A DNA stretch of 64,000 bases, taken from positions 209,249 through 273,248 of the forward strand of contig SNVD02006977.1 of the NCBI GenBank assembly GCA_013180625.2, read 5' to 3'. This document shows positions 13,312 to 26,601 of this stretch, one piece after another (position 1 is the first letter of the stretch; the number at the start of each line of letters is the position of its first letter). Below the pieces are notes generated by a model. The model saw nothing but the letters and a program-made list of their open reading frames with translations, was not told the origin of the DNA and made no database searches. A program made the position numbers and the translations under genes. The stretch is from Boswellia sacra (Eukaryota > Streptophyta > Magnoliopsida > Sapindales > Burseraceae).

Positions 13312-14779
13312 GTCTCTTGGCTACCTACTTCCCAGCTCTGTTCACTCACTTACGGGAAATTTAATTGAAGCAAGAGTCTCTATCAGCTATCACATCAATT
13401 ATCGTGTACTCAACTGTAGATTTGTGGTTGGACTTGGATTACCCTCAAATTATTTGCAAATTCAACTTAAACTTTTCTATGTAACTAAAACAGTTTTGCA
13501 ATAAACTTTTTTCTTTAATGTATAAATGAATTTGTTTAACCAATTATTGAAACCTTTGAAAGTGCAGATCTTATGGGGGCATTCAGATACAACACTTCAA
13601 GTTATTTGTCTCTGACATATAATTGGAAATTAGTGTTGGATACGTTACAACTCTCCCTAGCTGTGCCTGTGCCTGTGCCTGGACAGATTCTCCTACAAAA
13701 CATAAATATTGTCTTTTTCAAGCATTTATCATTATCCTATTCTTATTTGTCCTGTTTTCAGTTAGCAGTGTACGTAACAAATCGAAGTTTATATTATCTT
13801 TCCCTGATGGCCTGAGGACTGCAGTCTAACGTTTGATTTTTACACGGTTGGCATGTGACGTCATGAACCCAGAGACTTTGTCTTCAGCTGGCAAATTGTA
13901 GTAACATGACAGCTATTCATTTATAATCGAAGTACTGAACATATCCATCATCCAACCTGATGAGGTTAACTGATAATACATTTACATGTGAACTTCAACA
14001 ATAAACTAAATCTGAATCATGTATTGAATGGTTGAATTGTTTGAATAGTTAAGAACAGAAAATAAACTTTATCTATGCAAGTAGTTCTTCTAATGAAGTA
14101 TAAATAATATGAATATTTTGAAAGAGTTGAAAGGTTTTAAACCTAAAATTGTTCTGCTTTTTGTTTTCATGTGAAAATATAATCCTGGACTTCTTGAGAA
14201 TTTAGGGTGGAATTAATCTGTTACAACCAGAAAATCAGGAACATTTAATTTAATTGTTTCTTTTCTTTTTGGTTGTTGCCTTTTTTTGTGTTCTAGGACC
14301 CTCCGCCGTTGAGTCTAATATACAAGGCCAGGTGATGGCTGTGATACCAAATGTAATGATCAGGAAAAAGAAACACTAATTTGACTAATAAAAGATAACC
14401 TCTTGATTAATTTCTCAATGATCCTTTACAAAAGAAAGTCTCTCTTATATGGTAAGAGAGCCTCAAATCATTAGCTTGATTAGAAAGATTATTTCCTTTA
14501 ATTAAGCTAATTTTTTTTTCAAATTAAAAGAAAAGGCAATACCCAAAAAGGAGATAAACAATTAAATCAAAGGTTCCTGATATTCTGCTTGAAACATAAT
14601 CCAACTATAGATAATAAACAAATGGAAATGAAATGAATTAAAACAATATTATCAACAATATGAATTCTTGGAAAGTTCAAAAAGACTCCAACCTCAATTT
14701 CTTTGATGCTCATAGTTGATATTTTCTCTATTGTATTGAAATTTTCATTTAACTTCATATATTTGAGAGATTAAATAAA
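13312..14779. other. Intergenic region upstream of the MATE gene
   Basis: This holds the presumed promoter and 5' UTR of the MATE gene. A short gtgcct triplication sits at about 13660-13680. No further gene, TATA box or regulatory site can be assigned with confidence. The 9-bp target-site copy (14771-14779) of the next element closes the region. Confidence 0.5.
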
Positions 14780-16208
14780 GTGATATTAACAATTTATCCT
14801 CTGAGGTTAAGCAAAAATACAAATTTTCCCTTGTAAGATTTGAAATTACAAATTGCCCATTAATTTTTGAATTCTGATGTTAAATTAAACGAAAATGGAG
14901 GATAAAGAAATTTTTTCACAATTTTACCAAAATAACCTCATGTTCAGTAATTTAATATTGACAATTTACCCTCTGAGATTAAGAAAAAATACAAATTCCC
15001 CCTGCATATTTTGAAATTGCAAATTGTCCTTTTATTTTTTAATTTCGGCATTAAATTAAGTAAAAAATGATGAGAGAGAGGATAATATATGCTATTCGAC
15101 TAAATGCCCTTATACAAATACAAGCACCCTTACCTTTCTTTCTTCCTCCGTCTCCTTCTCTGTCTCCAATCCACCAGCAATCTCCACCACTTCTTCCTAG
15201 TGCTTCACCAAATCTTCCCCCCCACACTGCCATCGTCTAAGGGTGGCAGTTGAATAATGACACCCGAACATGACACGAATACAACATGAACACGATACAC
15301 GATTAATAAATGGGTCGAATTCATATTGAGGGTGTTTAACACACCAACCAGTTTAATGACACGAATAATTAAATATATATTGTCAACCATTAACATGCAA
15401 GCTCTTTTAATAATATAATTTTTACTTTCTTATAACATGTATATTATAAAACTGAAAATTTTATATAAAGTAAATTAATTTACATAACAGTAAATTGTAA
15501 TGATTTTAATAATTTTTTATACTAACAATTATTTATATTCTAAAAATAATTTTAATTGATATAAATATATAGAATATGATATATTATTCATAATTAGGTT
15601 AAAGAATTAAGTAAATTATGTTAATTAAATATAACACGATTACAACACGTAAGTGACACATTTAATAACTGTGTCGAATCCGCTTTTCATATCTTGTCAC
15701 GAACAATTAAATGGGTCGACACACATGACATGAATTGTCATCCCCACGATCGTCGTTTCCTTCTCTTCATTGGCGAAATTGCTTCGATCACAAATTCCTC
15801 CTCTCTCTCCTCTACTAAAGCTCGCCACCGCCTAATTTGGGTTTGTTATTTAAAACTCGGATTAAATGGTGGATTCAATTTGATTCAAATTTATTTTTTA
15901 TTATTTATTCAATAAAGTTTTAAATATTTTTAATTATTATTGTTTTTAATTATTATTATTATTTTCATCCTCATTTTTTAATTATTTTTATTCTTGGGAG
16001 GAGGAAATTTGTATTTTCGTTTAACCTCAGAGGGTAAATTGTTAAATATCCCTTAATTTCATCGCACGAGTTTTATTTTCAATAATACCCCTACTCCGTT
16101 TAACTTAACGTCAGAATTCAAAAATCAGGAAGTAATTTATAATTTCAAATCTTACAGGAGGTAATTTATATTTTCACTTAACCTCGGGGGGTAAGTTGTT
16201 AATATCCC
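14780..16208. mobile_element. Mutator-like element (copy A) with captured DNA and nested MITE
   Basis: The ends are inverted: gtgatattaacaatttatcc at the left and its mirror image ending in gttaatatccc at the right, and similarity extends inward for more than 100 bp. The flanks ttaaataaa (14771-14779) and ttaaatgaa (16209-16217) form a 9-bp target-site duplication with one mismatch; long terminal inverted repeats and a 9-bp duplication are the Mutator pattern. There is no transposase. The interior holds C/T-rich, GC-richer segments (about 15120-15240 and 15745-15850) that look like the 5' part of a host gene, as in Pack-MULEs, split by a second element at 15241-15745. A sister copy lies inverted at 45556-46754. 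Confidence 0.72.
15241..15745. mobile_element. Nested hAT-type MITE (in copy A)
   Basis: The ends gggtggcagtt and aattgtcatcccc are inverted. In the sister copy they are better preserved (ggggtggcaattcgtgtcat and caaattgtcacccccta-like). The interior repeats gacacgaat and gtgtcg-type words. The same insertion at the same point in both Mutator-like copies shows it entered before that element was duplicated. Confidence 0.6.
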
Positions 16209-16217
16209 TTAAATGAA

Positions 16218-16656
16218 ACATAAATTTAGCCGGAAAGAAAAGGGCTTTTTAACGTTTTGTAAGTGAAAATTTGATAAATAAAAGAAATGAAAAAAATTAG
16301 TTTCATTCTTTGCAGTTGGTGAGAAAGAAGATCAAAATTTTTTTTAAAAAAAATTAAAATATAACACTAACATTTAACCCTAACTTTATATATAAAAGAG
16401 TACTTGATCAAAATCAATATGTAACATATGTTTTTCATTTGTGGATCATTTTAATAGAATTCCACAAAGCAACTAATTTAATTACATGGTTCATCACTCT
16501 TTCTCTTTCCTAGAAGAAAAATAAAATAATAGACATGTATAGCTTACGAGAACATTCATCTAATTGCATGCTACATTACCAAGCAATATTGTTTCTCTCT
16601 TACAATTGTCTGAAAAAATAGAAAGCAGTTCCTCAATATTGACTTAATTTGCTCAC
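16218..16656. other. Intergenic DNA between the Mutator-like element and the MATE pseudogene
   Basis: AT-rich; no gene or element recognised. Confidence 0.5.
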
Positions 16657-17892
16657 TCACATTACTCCATTTTCTGTTGAAGTTCTTTCCTCAAATATAG
16701 TCTCCTTTGCTCTACTTGCCTGCAATATTTTATAATGGGACACCCTTTAGAATTATAGAGGTCATCAGTGGACCATAACAAGGCAATACATGCTCTAAAC
16801 TCCTAGAAAAATCTCAATAAGTGTCAAACTCATTTGTGAAGGTACGATCAAACGAGTACAGTCGGTTACTTTCACAGATTCATCTAAAAGGGCGATATAT
16901 TAGTTTATGTCCACTTATTATCCTGCTTTGTTATACCTCACTTCACTTCATCTATCTTAGCTTGTTATCTCAAAAGTTTTGAGTTTCACCATTGCAGAGT
17001 AATTATTCTTAAATCACTAGATGTGCATGTTGTCTGAATTAAGTATGATATATGAAGCTTACAAAAGGATAAAGAGTGGATAAAACAAACCTGTTGTTCC
17101 CAATTTGTACAACTTGTAATTATAGCAAGCAGAAATTTTTGTGTGAAAGCAACACTTTCTATTCCAATCCATAGGCCTAGTCCTATTAACTTTACCGAGA
17201 AACCCAAAATAGCTACAATTGGAACTCCATAAAAATAGAAGGCCCTAAGATTGACGACAGCTCCTATATGCTGCCACCCACATCCTCTTGCAACACCTGA
17301 TGACATGTAGACCAATTGAAGAGAACTATTGAATAGGACACTCAAAACAAAGCAGAGAACAATAATGCTAATCTGAAAAAAGGGAACTTATATTAACTAT
17401 TTAGAGGGCAGAAGAAGTTAATTAATATAACATGCGAGGACTGCTCGGAAGCTGTCCATTATGACAGACAAAAGACCAGAGAAGACATGATTGTGACATA
17501 GTCCACTGCTTGCTTCTAGTTGGTAAAAATGTAACCAAAAGCATGCCGGCTTGCAAAGAGGATTATGCTTATTACAATGGTTTCTGCAGCTGCCATAAAC
17601 ATCACAGCATACACAGCTAAACGGCCATTTGCGGGTTTCTAGAGCCTAATTCATTTGAAACTCTAGTAATGTACACAAATAAATAATGGTTAAGAAGAAT
17701 ATTAGCATTTAATTATTGGAAATAAGGTTAAAACGCTTTGTTGTCTGATGAATTTGAGACCAGTATGTTTTTAAGTTTAATTTTTAAACTAAATTGTAGG
17801 GTAAGTAAAAATATGATTGTTAAAACAAACCTTACTGAGGCCCCAAGTCCGCAGGATATTTGTAGAGGGTTGAAAAAGTAGTAAGACTGCCC
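16657..17892 (-). pseudogene. MATE transporter pseudogene, 3' part (exons 7 to 4)
   Basis: Sister copy of the intact MATE gene, on the same strand. Exon 7 (16719-16657) encodes ASRAKETIFEERTSTENGVM plus stop. Exon 6 (17296-17091) keeps the same 206-nt length as in the intact gene and reads GVARGCGWQHIGAVVNLRAF onward. Exon 5 (about 17672-17425) is damaged: it starts TRVSNELGSRNPQ, then shifts frame, and has a stop after the FGYIFTN motif. Exon 4 (about 17885-17832) is recognisable but frame-shifted. The missing 5' half lies 11 kb to the right, beyond a transposon insertion. Confidence 0.92.
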
Positions 17893-17942
17893 AAAAATTT
17901 AGAAAGCAACAGTAGAAGTGTTTACGTATATGCTATTAATTT

Positions 17943-18285
17943 TGTTGAGAACTAAGGATCTTTAGCCAATTAATTCCACCCAAAAATCAAGCAATAAATA
18001 AAGTAACACAATAAAGAAATCAATTTGAGGGCAAACAGTCAAGCAAGCAACCACAAATAAAGAACACCAGGATTTTAGTGGTTCGGCTCAATATGAACTT
18101 ACATCTACTGGGAAGATAGCAGAATAATTTTTACTACGAAGACAACGGATTACAAGGCTTCAACTCTCAATAATTTGAGATCAACACTCTCTTTAGTTGT
18201 GTTTTCGTTCCCAAGAAATCCTGCAAGAAAATGCCCTAGAAGTCTTTCAAAGATATAATTATGAATCCTTTAAATATGTGTGAAA
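17943..18285 (-). repeat. Copia LTR (3' LTR of the element, truncated)
   Basis: Starting at tgttgagaactaaggatc, this matches the LTR at 28525 for about 340 bp, including the shared words caagcaataaataaagt, gttcggctcaatat and cctttaaatatgtgt. The two then diverge abruptly, so this LTR has lost its inner part or has been replaced. The element is on the minus strand, so this is its downstream LTR. Confidence 0.85.
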
Positions 18286-21200
18286 ATGATTTTAGGAGTG
18301 AAAATGATGATTTTTATATAATTTTATAAGTGTGATTGATTAAAAATACATAATCGTTTTCTGATTAAAATTAAGCCAAAACTTGAGGGTACATATTGAT
18401 ATTATCTCAAAAAAATTGGTTGTTGTTTTAGGTAAAAACTATTTTGAATAGCACAGAACAATAAATTTCACTAATGCATCAAAGTTCATAGATTTCAAAT
18501 GATTCCCCTCATAAACTTCGACATGATATTTCTTCATTGATATAATAATACAACCAATTACATAATCTTGTTACTTTCGTAAGCTTTTAGAGTCATCAAA
18601 TAAACACAACAAATGAAATTTATAAAAGAGACGAAGTAGGTGCTTTTGCTTTAAAATGTTTCCTCCTAACTTTTGAAAAATTAAAATAATTAAAAACAAT
18701 CATACATCTTGTACCTCACTTTATCCCAATCATATGCACCACCAATGCCAACTATAACAATCTCTTGAAAGATTTTAATACCCATTATTTAAAGTCTGCA
18801 TCATTTCCAATTCAATAATAAGTATTCTCGAAAAAATTTCAAAGAAAATAATAATAATGCAAACTTTGTTCATCAACATATGAGACCATGAAAACAATAT
18901 AAATCACAAATCAAATGATCAATCTCTTGAATAGGGAATAGACTAAGTTAACTAAGTTTTTTTAAAAAAAAAGATATGAACAAGTAGCAGAACTAACGTG
19001 GTCTTGGACAAAACCATAGGAATATAACCTACTTTCACACTCTGGAAGTTGACATAAAAGAGCTTATTATACGATAATTAGCATTAGAAAGATACTTGAG
19101 TTGAGAGGGCTAGTGGTGGCATGGTAGTGGGTTTTTTGCACATTGAAGCAAAATAAGATTTGTACAAATGGCCAAGTTTTAGTTTTTCCCTTTTAGCAAC
19201 ATTTACTCTCTTCAATTCCTTCTAGTTGTAAAAATAACAAATAATAAGGACATATATATATGGAGAAACTCCAGCCATGGCCATCCGCGAATAAAAAAAA
19301 GTTGCATTACGAATATTAGCAACAAGATACATAAAGGCAGAAATTATATGAAAGAAAAACCAATAGTTTGAAACATGATATGAATTTTAGTGCAATATAT
19401 TAATGTTGGCAAATAAAAGTCTATATAAGACACTAAGTGAAGTAATTCCTTACATTTATCCATTCATCATCGGGATTGATGTCCACAAGTTTCATTAGGC
19501 TGGCAAAAAGAAAAACAAAATAGTGTAGTAGAATTAATTTGACAAGGTGTGATATAAGGTAAGAAACTGGGGAGTTCAAATACAATGACAAATTCATATG
19601 GCAGTATAACCCCCTAATGTGAGCACGCTTTAACTATTTCTTACCCCTTGGAGAGCACTTAACTAGTTTAGTCTAAAGCAAACTAAACTTTCATTTTAAA
19701 CACTAAAATTTACAGTTTCTCCATTGAGAAGCAGAGGAAACAACCTGTTGACTGGGTCACAAACAAGCCAAAACTTCAATCAACAATGCAGTGTTAGGCT
19801 AGACCAAACACTTTGTCAAACTCCTGCATGTAGGCAATAATATTGTCAACCTAAATAACTATTGTGCTATATGAAATTGAAATCCCTAGGCAAGTCAGAA
19901 AAGGTATGAATCAGATTGAAAAACCCAAAAAGAAGTCACTAGTTCACATGATGCTAATTATTTGTTTCAAACGTGAAACCTCCAAGAATGTATTTTTTTT
20001 CCCTTCTTTTCCTAAATCTTTCCCAAACTTCAAATATTACATAATGCTAATTATTTTTGCAAGTTTAAATTATTTCTTTGATAATATGAACAGAGAGCAA
20101 AATAGAGCAATTATGAAATAGTTGGGCTTTTGAAATGAAAATCGATTAAACTAAAATCTCTGAAAAAAAAGCTTAATATATAAGAGGCCTGCTTCGGAAA
20201 CTCAAGAAGTCAATTCATAAAAGTCGAACTATAATACATTCCACAACCCAATTGCCGAAACAAAGATCGAAGTCATTGACTAGCCTTCCTATAGTTTGGG
20301 CTTAGAAAACTGAATTGAATCCTTGCTAAGTTAAATAATGTGTTAGCTACAAAGTTGTATGAACAATCAGATTTGCTAGCTGAACATGCAAAGTCATGGA
20401 AACCATAATTAGAATGTGACCTCAACTAGGATACAATATGAGATGCTAGCATCAAAATGTACATAATTTAAAAAAGGATTTAATAAATAGAGATTTCTCT
20501 ACCTAAGAATAAAAATAAAATGTGAAAAAGATAGCCACAACACAAGTATACTAATAATAAATAAAGCCAATGAGGTAGTGCGTGGATCTGGACAACAGTA
20601 ACCTAATGAAAGGGGTCTAATTGGCTTCACCTCAAAGCCAAAGCTACCTTTGTTTCCATGTGGATCACCTGACTTCCAACATTAATATTAGAATTTACTA
20701 AATTAATTAATTATAGCAATTTTGAAAACTTATCTCATGTGCTTTCTCTTCGACTCTATCAACAAACCATGCACAACTTTGCTTTCTCTATCAAACAAGA
20801 CAACAAGGTCAGCATTAATCGTTCACAATCTTTTAAAAAAAAAGATCTGCATTCAACATTTGATATATAGTGTTAAAATAAGATGTAAATTCCTATAAAC
20901 TAAATTTTCCTTTCTGTTTCCTTCCTTTCATTTGATATTCCTCTAATTTCTAAGCAAGCAAGTAAATTATTATGATTGATGACAAACAAATTGAACCCAG
21001 AATTCTCTAATCAATCTTCATATTCAGATCACAAACAAATTTTTGGATCTTCACTACCAGAGATAAAGAAAGCCAGTAAACCGGTTCAACTTCTATTTCT
21101 CTTTGAAACTAGATTTAGATTTACATAATTCTCCTTAGAAAATTACAGTTTTACTGATTAACTAGAAGTCATTTTATTGTAGACCACTTATTACATCTTG

Positions 21201-22020
21201 CTCTTGAGCATTTTATCAAACATTTTAAAATGTTTTTCCACGTGAATCCAATACACAACCATATCCATGACCCACTTAATACACACTTTAAAAACTCTAA
21301 ATCCACCTATAAATAAAAATACCCAAATCACAAATTATAAGTAGCTCACCTTTTATTCCCGAACGTAGCCAATTTTTTTAAAATTTATGTTCTAAGTATT
21401 AGTAAACTCTAATGGGGCTCTTAGATCTGGTGATTTCGATCAATGTCCTAAGATATTGAAGAAAAGAAGAAGAATGCAAACATGCAAAGTCATTGCATAA
21501 TAGAACAAAATAACAGAACCCAAGTGCTTGCGTCAATGCTTCACAAACTGAGAGACGATGAAACCCAACTATTTTCAAATTATTAATTAAGAATAATAAG
21601 ACAATAGTTTAGTTCTCATTAATTAATTAATCAATAAATAAATATAGAATAGTTTCAATAGCTTCTATAATGACCTAACCTTGATTAAGCCCATAGCACA
21701 ACGCCGATTGCCTTCGTGCACAGGAAGGCAACGAAGAATTGATGTAACTGTTCAAATCTTTATTGAGTGCACTTACATAGCTAGATCGAAAGGCAGGGTT
21801 TGAGCAGTTTAAATCTGATTAGTTTAAAGATCGAAAATAAACGATAAAGAAGAATCGATATGTGAAACCCTAACACTTAATCGGAATAGCTATTAGAACT
21901 AATGACATGCAGAGAACTAATGGGAGTGAAAAGGATTCAGAGTAAAATAAATTTGAGAGTGAAAGGAACTGAGAGTGAAGGGGGCTAAAAGTGAAAAGGA
22001 GAATGGGTAAATTAGTGGGC
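18286..22020. other. AT-rich DNA inside the Copia insertion, no gene found
   Basis: By position this should hold Copia reverse transcriptase and RNase H, but no trace of their motifs (such as YVDD or YGLKQ-type boxes) is seen on either strand. The DNA is AT-rich, and its longest ORF (19864-20121) has no family features. It is probably filler that replaced the pol end through deletion and further insertions. Confidence 0.5.
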
Positions 22021-22262
22021 TAGCAACCAAAATAATATATATTTTTTAATTTAGTTATCCCCAACACTCAGTGTTTGATGTTGCAGTATGTATAAAACTT
22101 CACAGTGTTTTTTAATTAAACGCTATAAAACTATTTTCATTTACTTATAGACAAAAAGAACACTATAAATAGAAAAAGGGATTTTTCGCTGGATCATATT
22201 TCTCAACATTTATGTAGAAAAATGTTGTAAACCGATGTTGTAAAAAGTTATATTTCTTGTAG
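22021..22262. mobile_element. CACTA-like right end inside Copia pol
   Basis: The sequence gttatatttcttgtag ending near 22262 is the mirror of the CTACAAGAAATATAAC terminus of plant CACTA elements, followed inward by acaacatttttctac-like and cagtgttt-like subterminal words. It cuts the Copia coding sequence just after the GTKGYRLY motif. The left end of this insertion was not found. Confidence 0.45.
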
Positions 22263-22718
22263 AGTCTATAGCCTTTTGTACCTTTGAAGTAGCCTACAAA
22301 GATACATTTCAATGCTCTAGGTTCTAGCTTTCTATCATTCATGTGTGCATATGCTGTGTAACCAAACATTCTCAAGTTGTCATAACTTGCAAGTCTACCA
22401 CACTACATCTCCTCAGGTGTCTTACAATTAATAGTCGTAGATAGACTTCTATTTACTAAGTATGCTACAGTACTTATAGATTTTGTCCAGAACTCTTTCT
22501 CTAGTCCTGCATCAGAAAGCATACACCTAACTTTCTCCACCAAAGTCCTATTCATCATCTCTGCTAAGCCATTCTATTAGGAGGCATATCTAACTATCTT
22601 ATGTCTCATAATACCATGGTCTCTACAGTAAGATTCAAACTCATGACTACAAAACTCAAGCCCATTAATTGTCCTAAGTCTTTTCACCTTTTTACCAGTC
22701 TAGGTTTCTACAAGCTGT
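22263..22718 (-). pseudogene. Copia integrase C-terminal part
   Basis: On the minus strand this reads, in pieces, RTINGLEF, CRDHGIMRHKIVRYAS with a stop in place of Gln, NGLAEMMNRTLVEKVRCMLS, and finally NLRMFGYTAYAHMNDRKLEP and CIFVGYFKGTKGYRLY. These are the end of the Ty1/Copia integrase core and the linker to reverse transcriptase. It continues the fragment at 26935-28500, from which a LINE insertion separates it. Confidence 0.9.
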
Positions 22719-22735
22719 TTCCACTGTCTAAACTT
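22719..22735. repeat. Target-site duplication of the LINE (left copy)
   Basis: The 17-bp word ttccactgtctaaactt is found here and again at 26918-26934, immediately flanking the LINE. Both copies are Copia integrase sequence. Confidence 0.93.
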
Positions 22736-23080
22736 TTTTTTTGGAAAAAGTTACTATTTACATAAAAGAAAAAGTGAATGTACAAGATACGAGGGGTATA
22801 CCCCAAGAAGAGTACCTAATACTCACAATTCCTAACAGGAAATACTAATGCCCAAGGGCCTAAAACAAAACAACCTAAGCAAGAGAGCCAAAGGCCCAAT
22901 CAAATAGAAAAAAAGGCGCACAGGCCCAAACCAACCACAACTAAACCAATAGCAAAACAAAGTCCAAGAACAAAGTTAATTATGCAGACCCCATATGGCA
23001 CGAAGCTGAGGAGTGATCGTATACTTGGCCTCCAAGGCTAGAAGTCGGGAACGAACCAAGTCAAAAATCTCATCAGTCAC

Positions 23081-26000
23081 CTAATGACAGGTCTGGCATC
23101 GCTGTTGATACATACGATCATTCCTTTCATACCAAAGAGAATAAACCGTTGCAGAGAAGACCAAACGTGCAAGGATATGTCCAAAATTCTTCCTGCCCTG
23201 GAGATGCAGAGAAGCCCATTGGAGCAAGGACGTCCAACAAAAGGATTGCCAAACAACGAGAGTCTTAGCTGAAATCTCCCCCCAAACAGAAGATGAGAAA
23301 GGACAGCTAAAGAAAAGATGGTCATGGGTCTCATTTGCTGAAACACAGAGAACACAGCTTGAAGATTGTAAGATACCATGACGTTGTAGTCGATCCATAG
23401 TACGAAACCGACCCAAAGAGGCAAGCCAAAGAATAAAAGAGTGTCTTGGGACATGGCCAGGGAACCAGAGAAGATGATGAAGAGTGTTCACCGGTCGCCT
23501 ACTCCGTAACAATTCCCATGCGGAGCCAATAGAGAAAATACCTGAGGTATGACCCTTCCAAACAACATGATCAGAAGCCCCCATCGTAGGTCGGATGCTG
23601 ACTGAGTCCCAAATCAACCTAAGGGCCTGACCTCCATCAGGAAAAGCCCAGTCCCCATTCTGAATAATGTCTGAGACCCTAGCATCTGAAGGAAGACCTG
23701 TGGATGTAAGAGTCCTGAAGGGTAACAAGTCACACAGATGCCTCTGTGGCAACCAGTAATCCTACCAAAGAGAGGTATTACGGCCATCTCCAATACAAGA
23801 GATAAATTTATCTCTACACCAAGCCCGACTGTGCAAAATCTTCCTCCAAGACCAAGAGGCTCCAGAAGTTACCCGAATCTGCCAAAATGAGCGGCCCCAA
23901 AGGAGCACCTTATGAACCCAAGAAGACCAAGTGGAGGATTGGTTAGAAAGAAGTCTCCAAACATGTTTCAGAATAGCTGCACGATTCCACTCTTTGACTC
24001 GCTTTATTCCTAATCCACCTTTTTTCAATGGATATCAAACTGAATCCCAAGCTACTTTGGCCCCAAAACGAGACAAAGAGATCCCTTTCCAAAGGAAAGC
24101 AACCATAATACCCTCGATCCTCCGTACCACAGCTGCAGGTAGAGTGAACATAGAGGACCAATAGACCTGGATGGAAAAGAGAACTGACTTGATCAATTGA
24201 AGTCGGCCAGCATAAGTCAGCATAGCAGATGTCCATAACCTGATCCTCGACAAAATCCGTTCTATCAATGGAGCACAATCTGAGAGGCGTAATCTGGTAC
24301 TGATTAGAGGTACCCCCAGATATCTGACTGGCAGACTCCCCACTTGAAAACCCAAGATGGCCTCCAATGCAGTTCGGTCCTCATCATTGACTCCAGAGAA
24401 GAAGACATGACTTTTGGCTGAATTCGTAACTAAACCAGAGAGCTCTGTAAACTTCTGTAATGCAGCACGGATCACACTAATAGAGCCCATATCTGCCCTA
24501 CAAAAAACCATTAGATCATCTGCAAAATAAAGATGAGTGAGAGAAACCTGCTAACATTTCCAATGATATCGAAAACCAGGCCTCTGAGTAGCCTCTCGAA
24601 GAATACCACTCAAACCCTCCATGGCCAGCGTAAAAAGGTATGGCGATAAAGGATCACCCTGTCGAATTCCTCTGGAGGTGGAGAAGAACCCGTGAAGCTC
24701 TCCATTTAAAGTAACCTAGAAATATGCAGAGGACATACATGTCGCAATCCAGCGAACCATACACTCTGGAATACTGATTGTTCTTAAACCCAAAAAGATG
24801 AAATCCCAGCTGACAGTATCAAAAGCATTGCGAATATCTACCTTTAAAGCACATCGAGGAGGCGAGCGCCCAAGATGATAATTATGCATCAGAAATTCTT
24901 CGATCGGGGATAAAAGCAGACTGTGAACTCCCAATCACATCAGGTAAGGCCGCTTTGAACCGATTCACGATCACTTTGGAGATACACTTATAGAGCACAT
25001 TACAATAAGAGATTGGTCGAAAATCACTTATAGTCCTCGGACTCTCAACCTTAAGGACCATGGCAATTCTAGTGGCATTAACACATTTAAGCATCCGACA
25101 AGTCATGAAGAAGTAGCGTACAACAGCCTTAAACTCCATACTAATAATATCCCAAGCCCTCTTAAAGAATAGAGAGGTATACCCATCTAGTCCTGGGGCT
25201 TTATCATCAGGAATCGAAAATAAAGCTGACTTGATCTCATCATCAGTAATAGTGCATGACAAAGAAGGTAACATCTCCTCAGAAACTCTTCCAGAGAAAA
25301 ACCGAGAAGCATCTTCAATAGAAGGTCTAGAAAGAGCTGTAAGTAGCTTCTGAAAATACCTCACATCTAGATGTCCTAATTTGCCTTGATCTATAAAGAC
25401 GGTGCCATCCTTATCCTCAAGTTGATGAATTCGGTTCCTGGCCTGTCTATGGATCAATGACTTATGAAAGAATTTGGTATTCTGATCCCCCAAAGAAAGC
25501 CATTGGAACCTTGACCTCTGTCGAAAGAAAACCTCCTCGTCTCTGCATAATTGCGAATACTGTTTAGCAGAAACCCTCTCAGCCGAAATTCATTCTGTTG
25601 AATAGGGGTTCTCATCCAGAGCAGCCTGAGCCGCAACCCACTGAGCCTTGGCCTCGATGACTCTACTAGAAATATGGCTAGAATCTTTTGCATGTAAAGT
25701 CCTGAGTTCACGTTTCAACAAACCCAATTTCCGTGTGACCCGAAACATAGGATCTCCATCGACAGGTATAGACCACACTTCTGTACAATCTCCAAGAAAC
25801 CATCTCGGTCAGCCCAAAAGTTCAAGAATTTAAAAGGACTGAAGGTTCGCCTACGCTGATCTCCAAATCTGATAACCATAGCACTGTGGTCAGAAGCATC
25901 CCGAGGAAAAACCTCAGAAGTTGTGCTTGGCCATGTCAAGAACCATGAAGAGTTACCAAAACTCCAATCAAGAGTTCTAAGAATAGTACCCTCTCCTTGC

Positions 26001-26565
26001 TGCCCATTATGCCAAGTGTATCGAAGCCCAAAAGATGAAACTCTTATCAATGCTGCATCATGAACACACTGACTAAACTTATCTATATAACCATGCCAAG
26101 CTTGAGCTCCACCAACTCTGTCTGTAGAGTGTAAAATCGCATTGAAATCACCCAATACCAACCAAGGTAAATCACCAAAGCCTACAGATTGATCTCTGAT
26201 AAAGTCCTACAACTGTCGACGCCCACCCGGATCATTAGAACCATAAACGAAGACCAGACCACAAGAAACCCCATCTGACAATCTGAGAACTCGACAAGCT
26301 ATCCACTGGGGAGAAGACTGCAGACTACTCAAACTGTACAAAGTAGGATCCCGACAAACCAAGATTCTGCAAGCAATTGAATCAGTGACATTTGACAAGA
26401 AGTGCCAGGAAGGACAAATTTTTGAAACAACCGATGCAAGGTGTTGCTTATTAACCTTAGTCTCTATAAGACCAATTAAACCCAATGAAAACTTAGAAAT
26501 CTAATTTTTAACTGCCCGCTGCGAAGAGAAGCTGTTAAGGCCTCTAATATTCCAACTTCCTATCA
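23081..26565 (-). pseudogene. LINE ORF2: endonuclease and reverse transcriptase
   Basis: Starts with MIGSWNIRGLNS at 26565, as plant L1 ORF2 does. Order of domains: apurinic-type endonuclease (GLIGLIETKV; LVLGDFNAILH; then DASDHSAMV), reverse transcriptase ([67 protein letters not shown]; the catalytic box LYFADDLMVF at about 24500-24530), and the zf-RVT region near the end (CVLCVSANETHDHLFFSCP). In-frame stops occur near 26505, 26207, 24556, 24030 and 23760, and there may be others, so it cannot be translated as one protein. The core motifs are well kept, which argues for fairly recent death. Confidence 0.94.
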
Positions 26566-26601
26566 TAGGAAACTGAAAGGAGTTCAAACTCAATAAAGAA
26601 A

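Noticed and set aside
22163..22250. C-terminal residues after GTKGYRLY in the Copia integrase ORF
   Set aside because: They come from the CACTA-like end inserted there, not from Copia.
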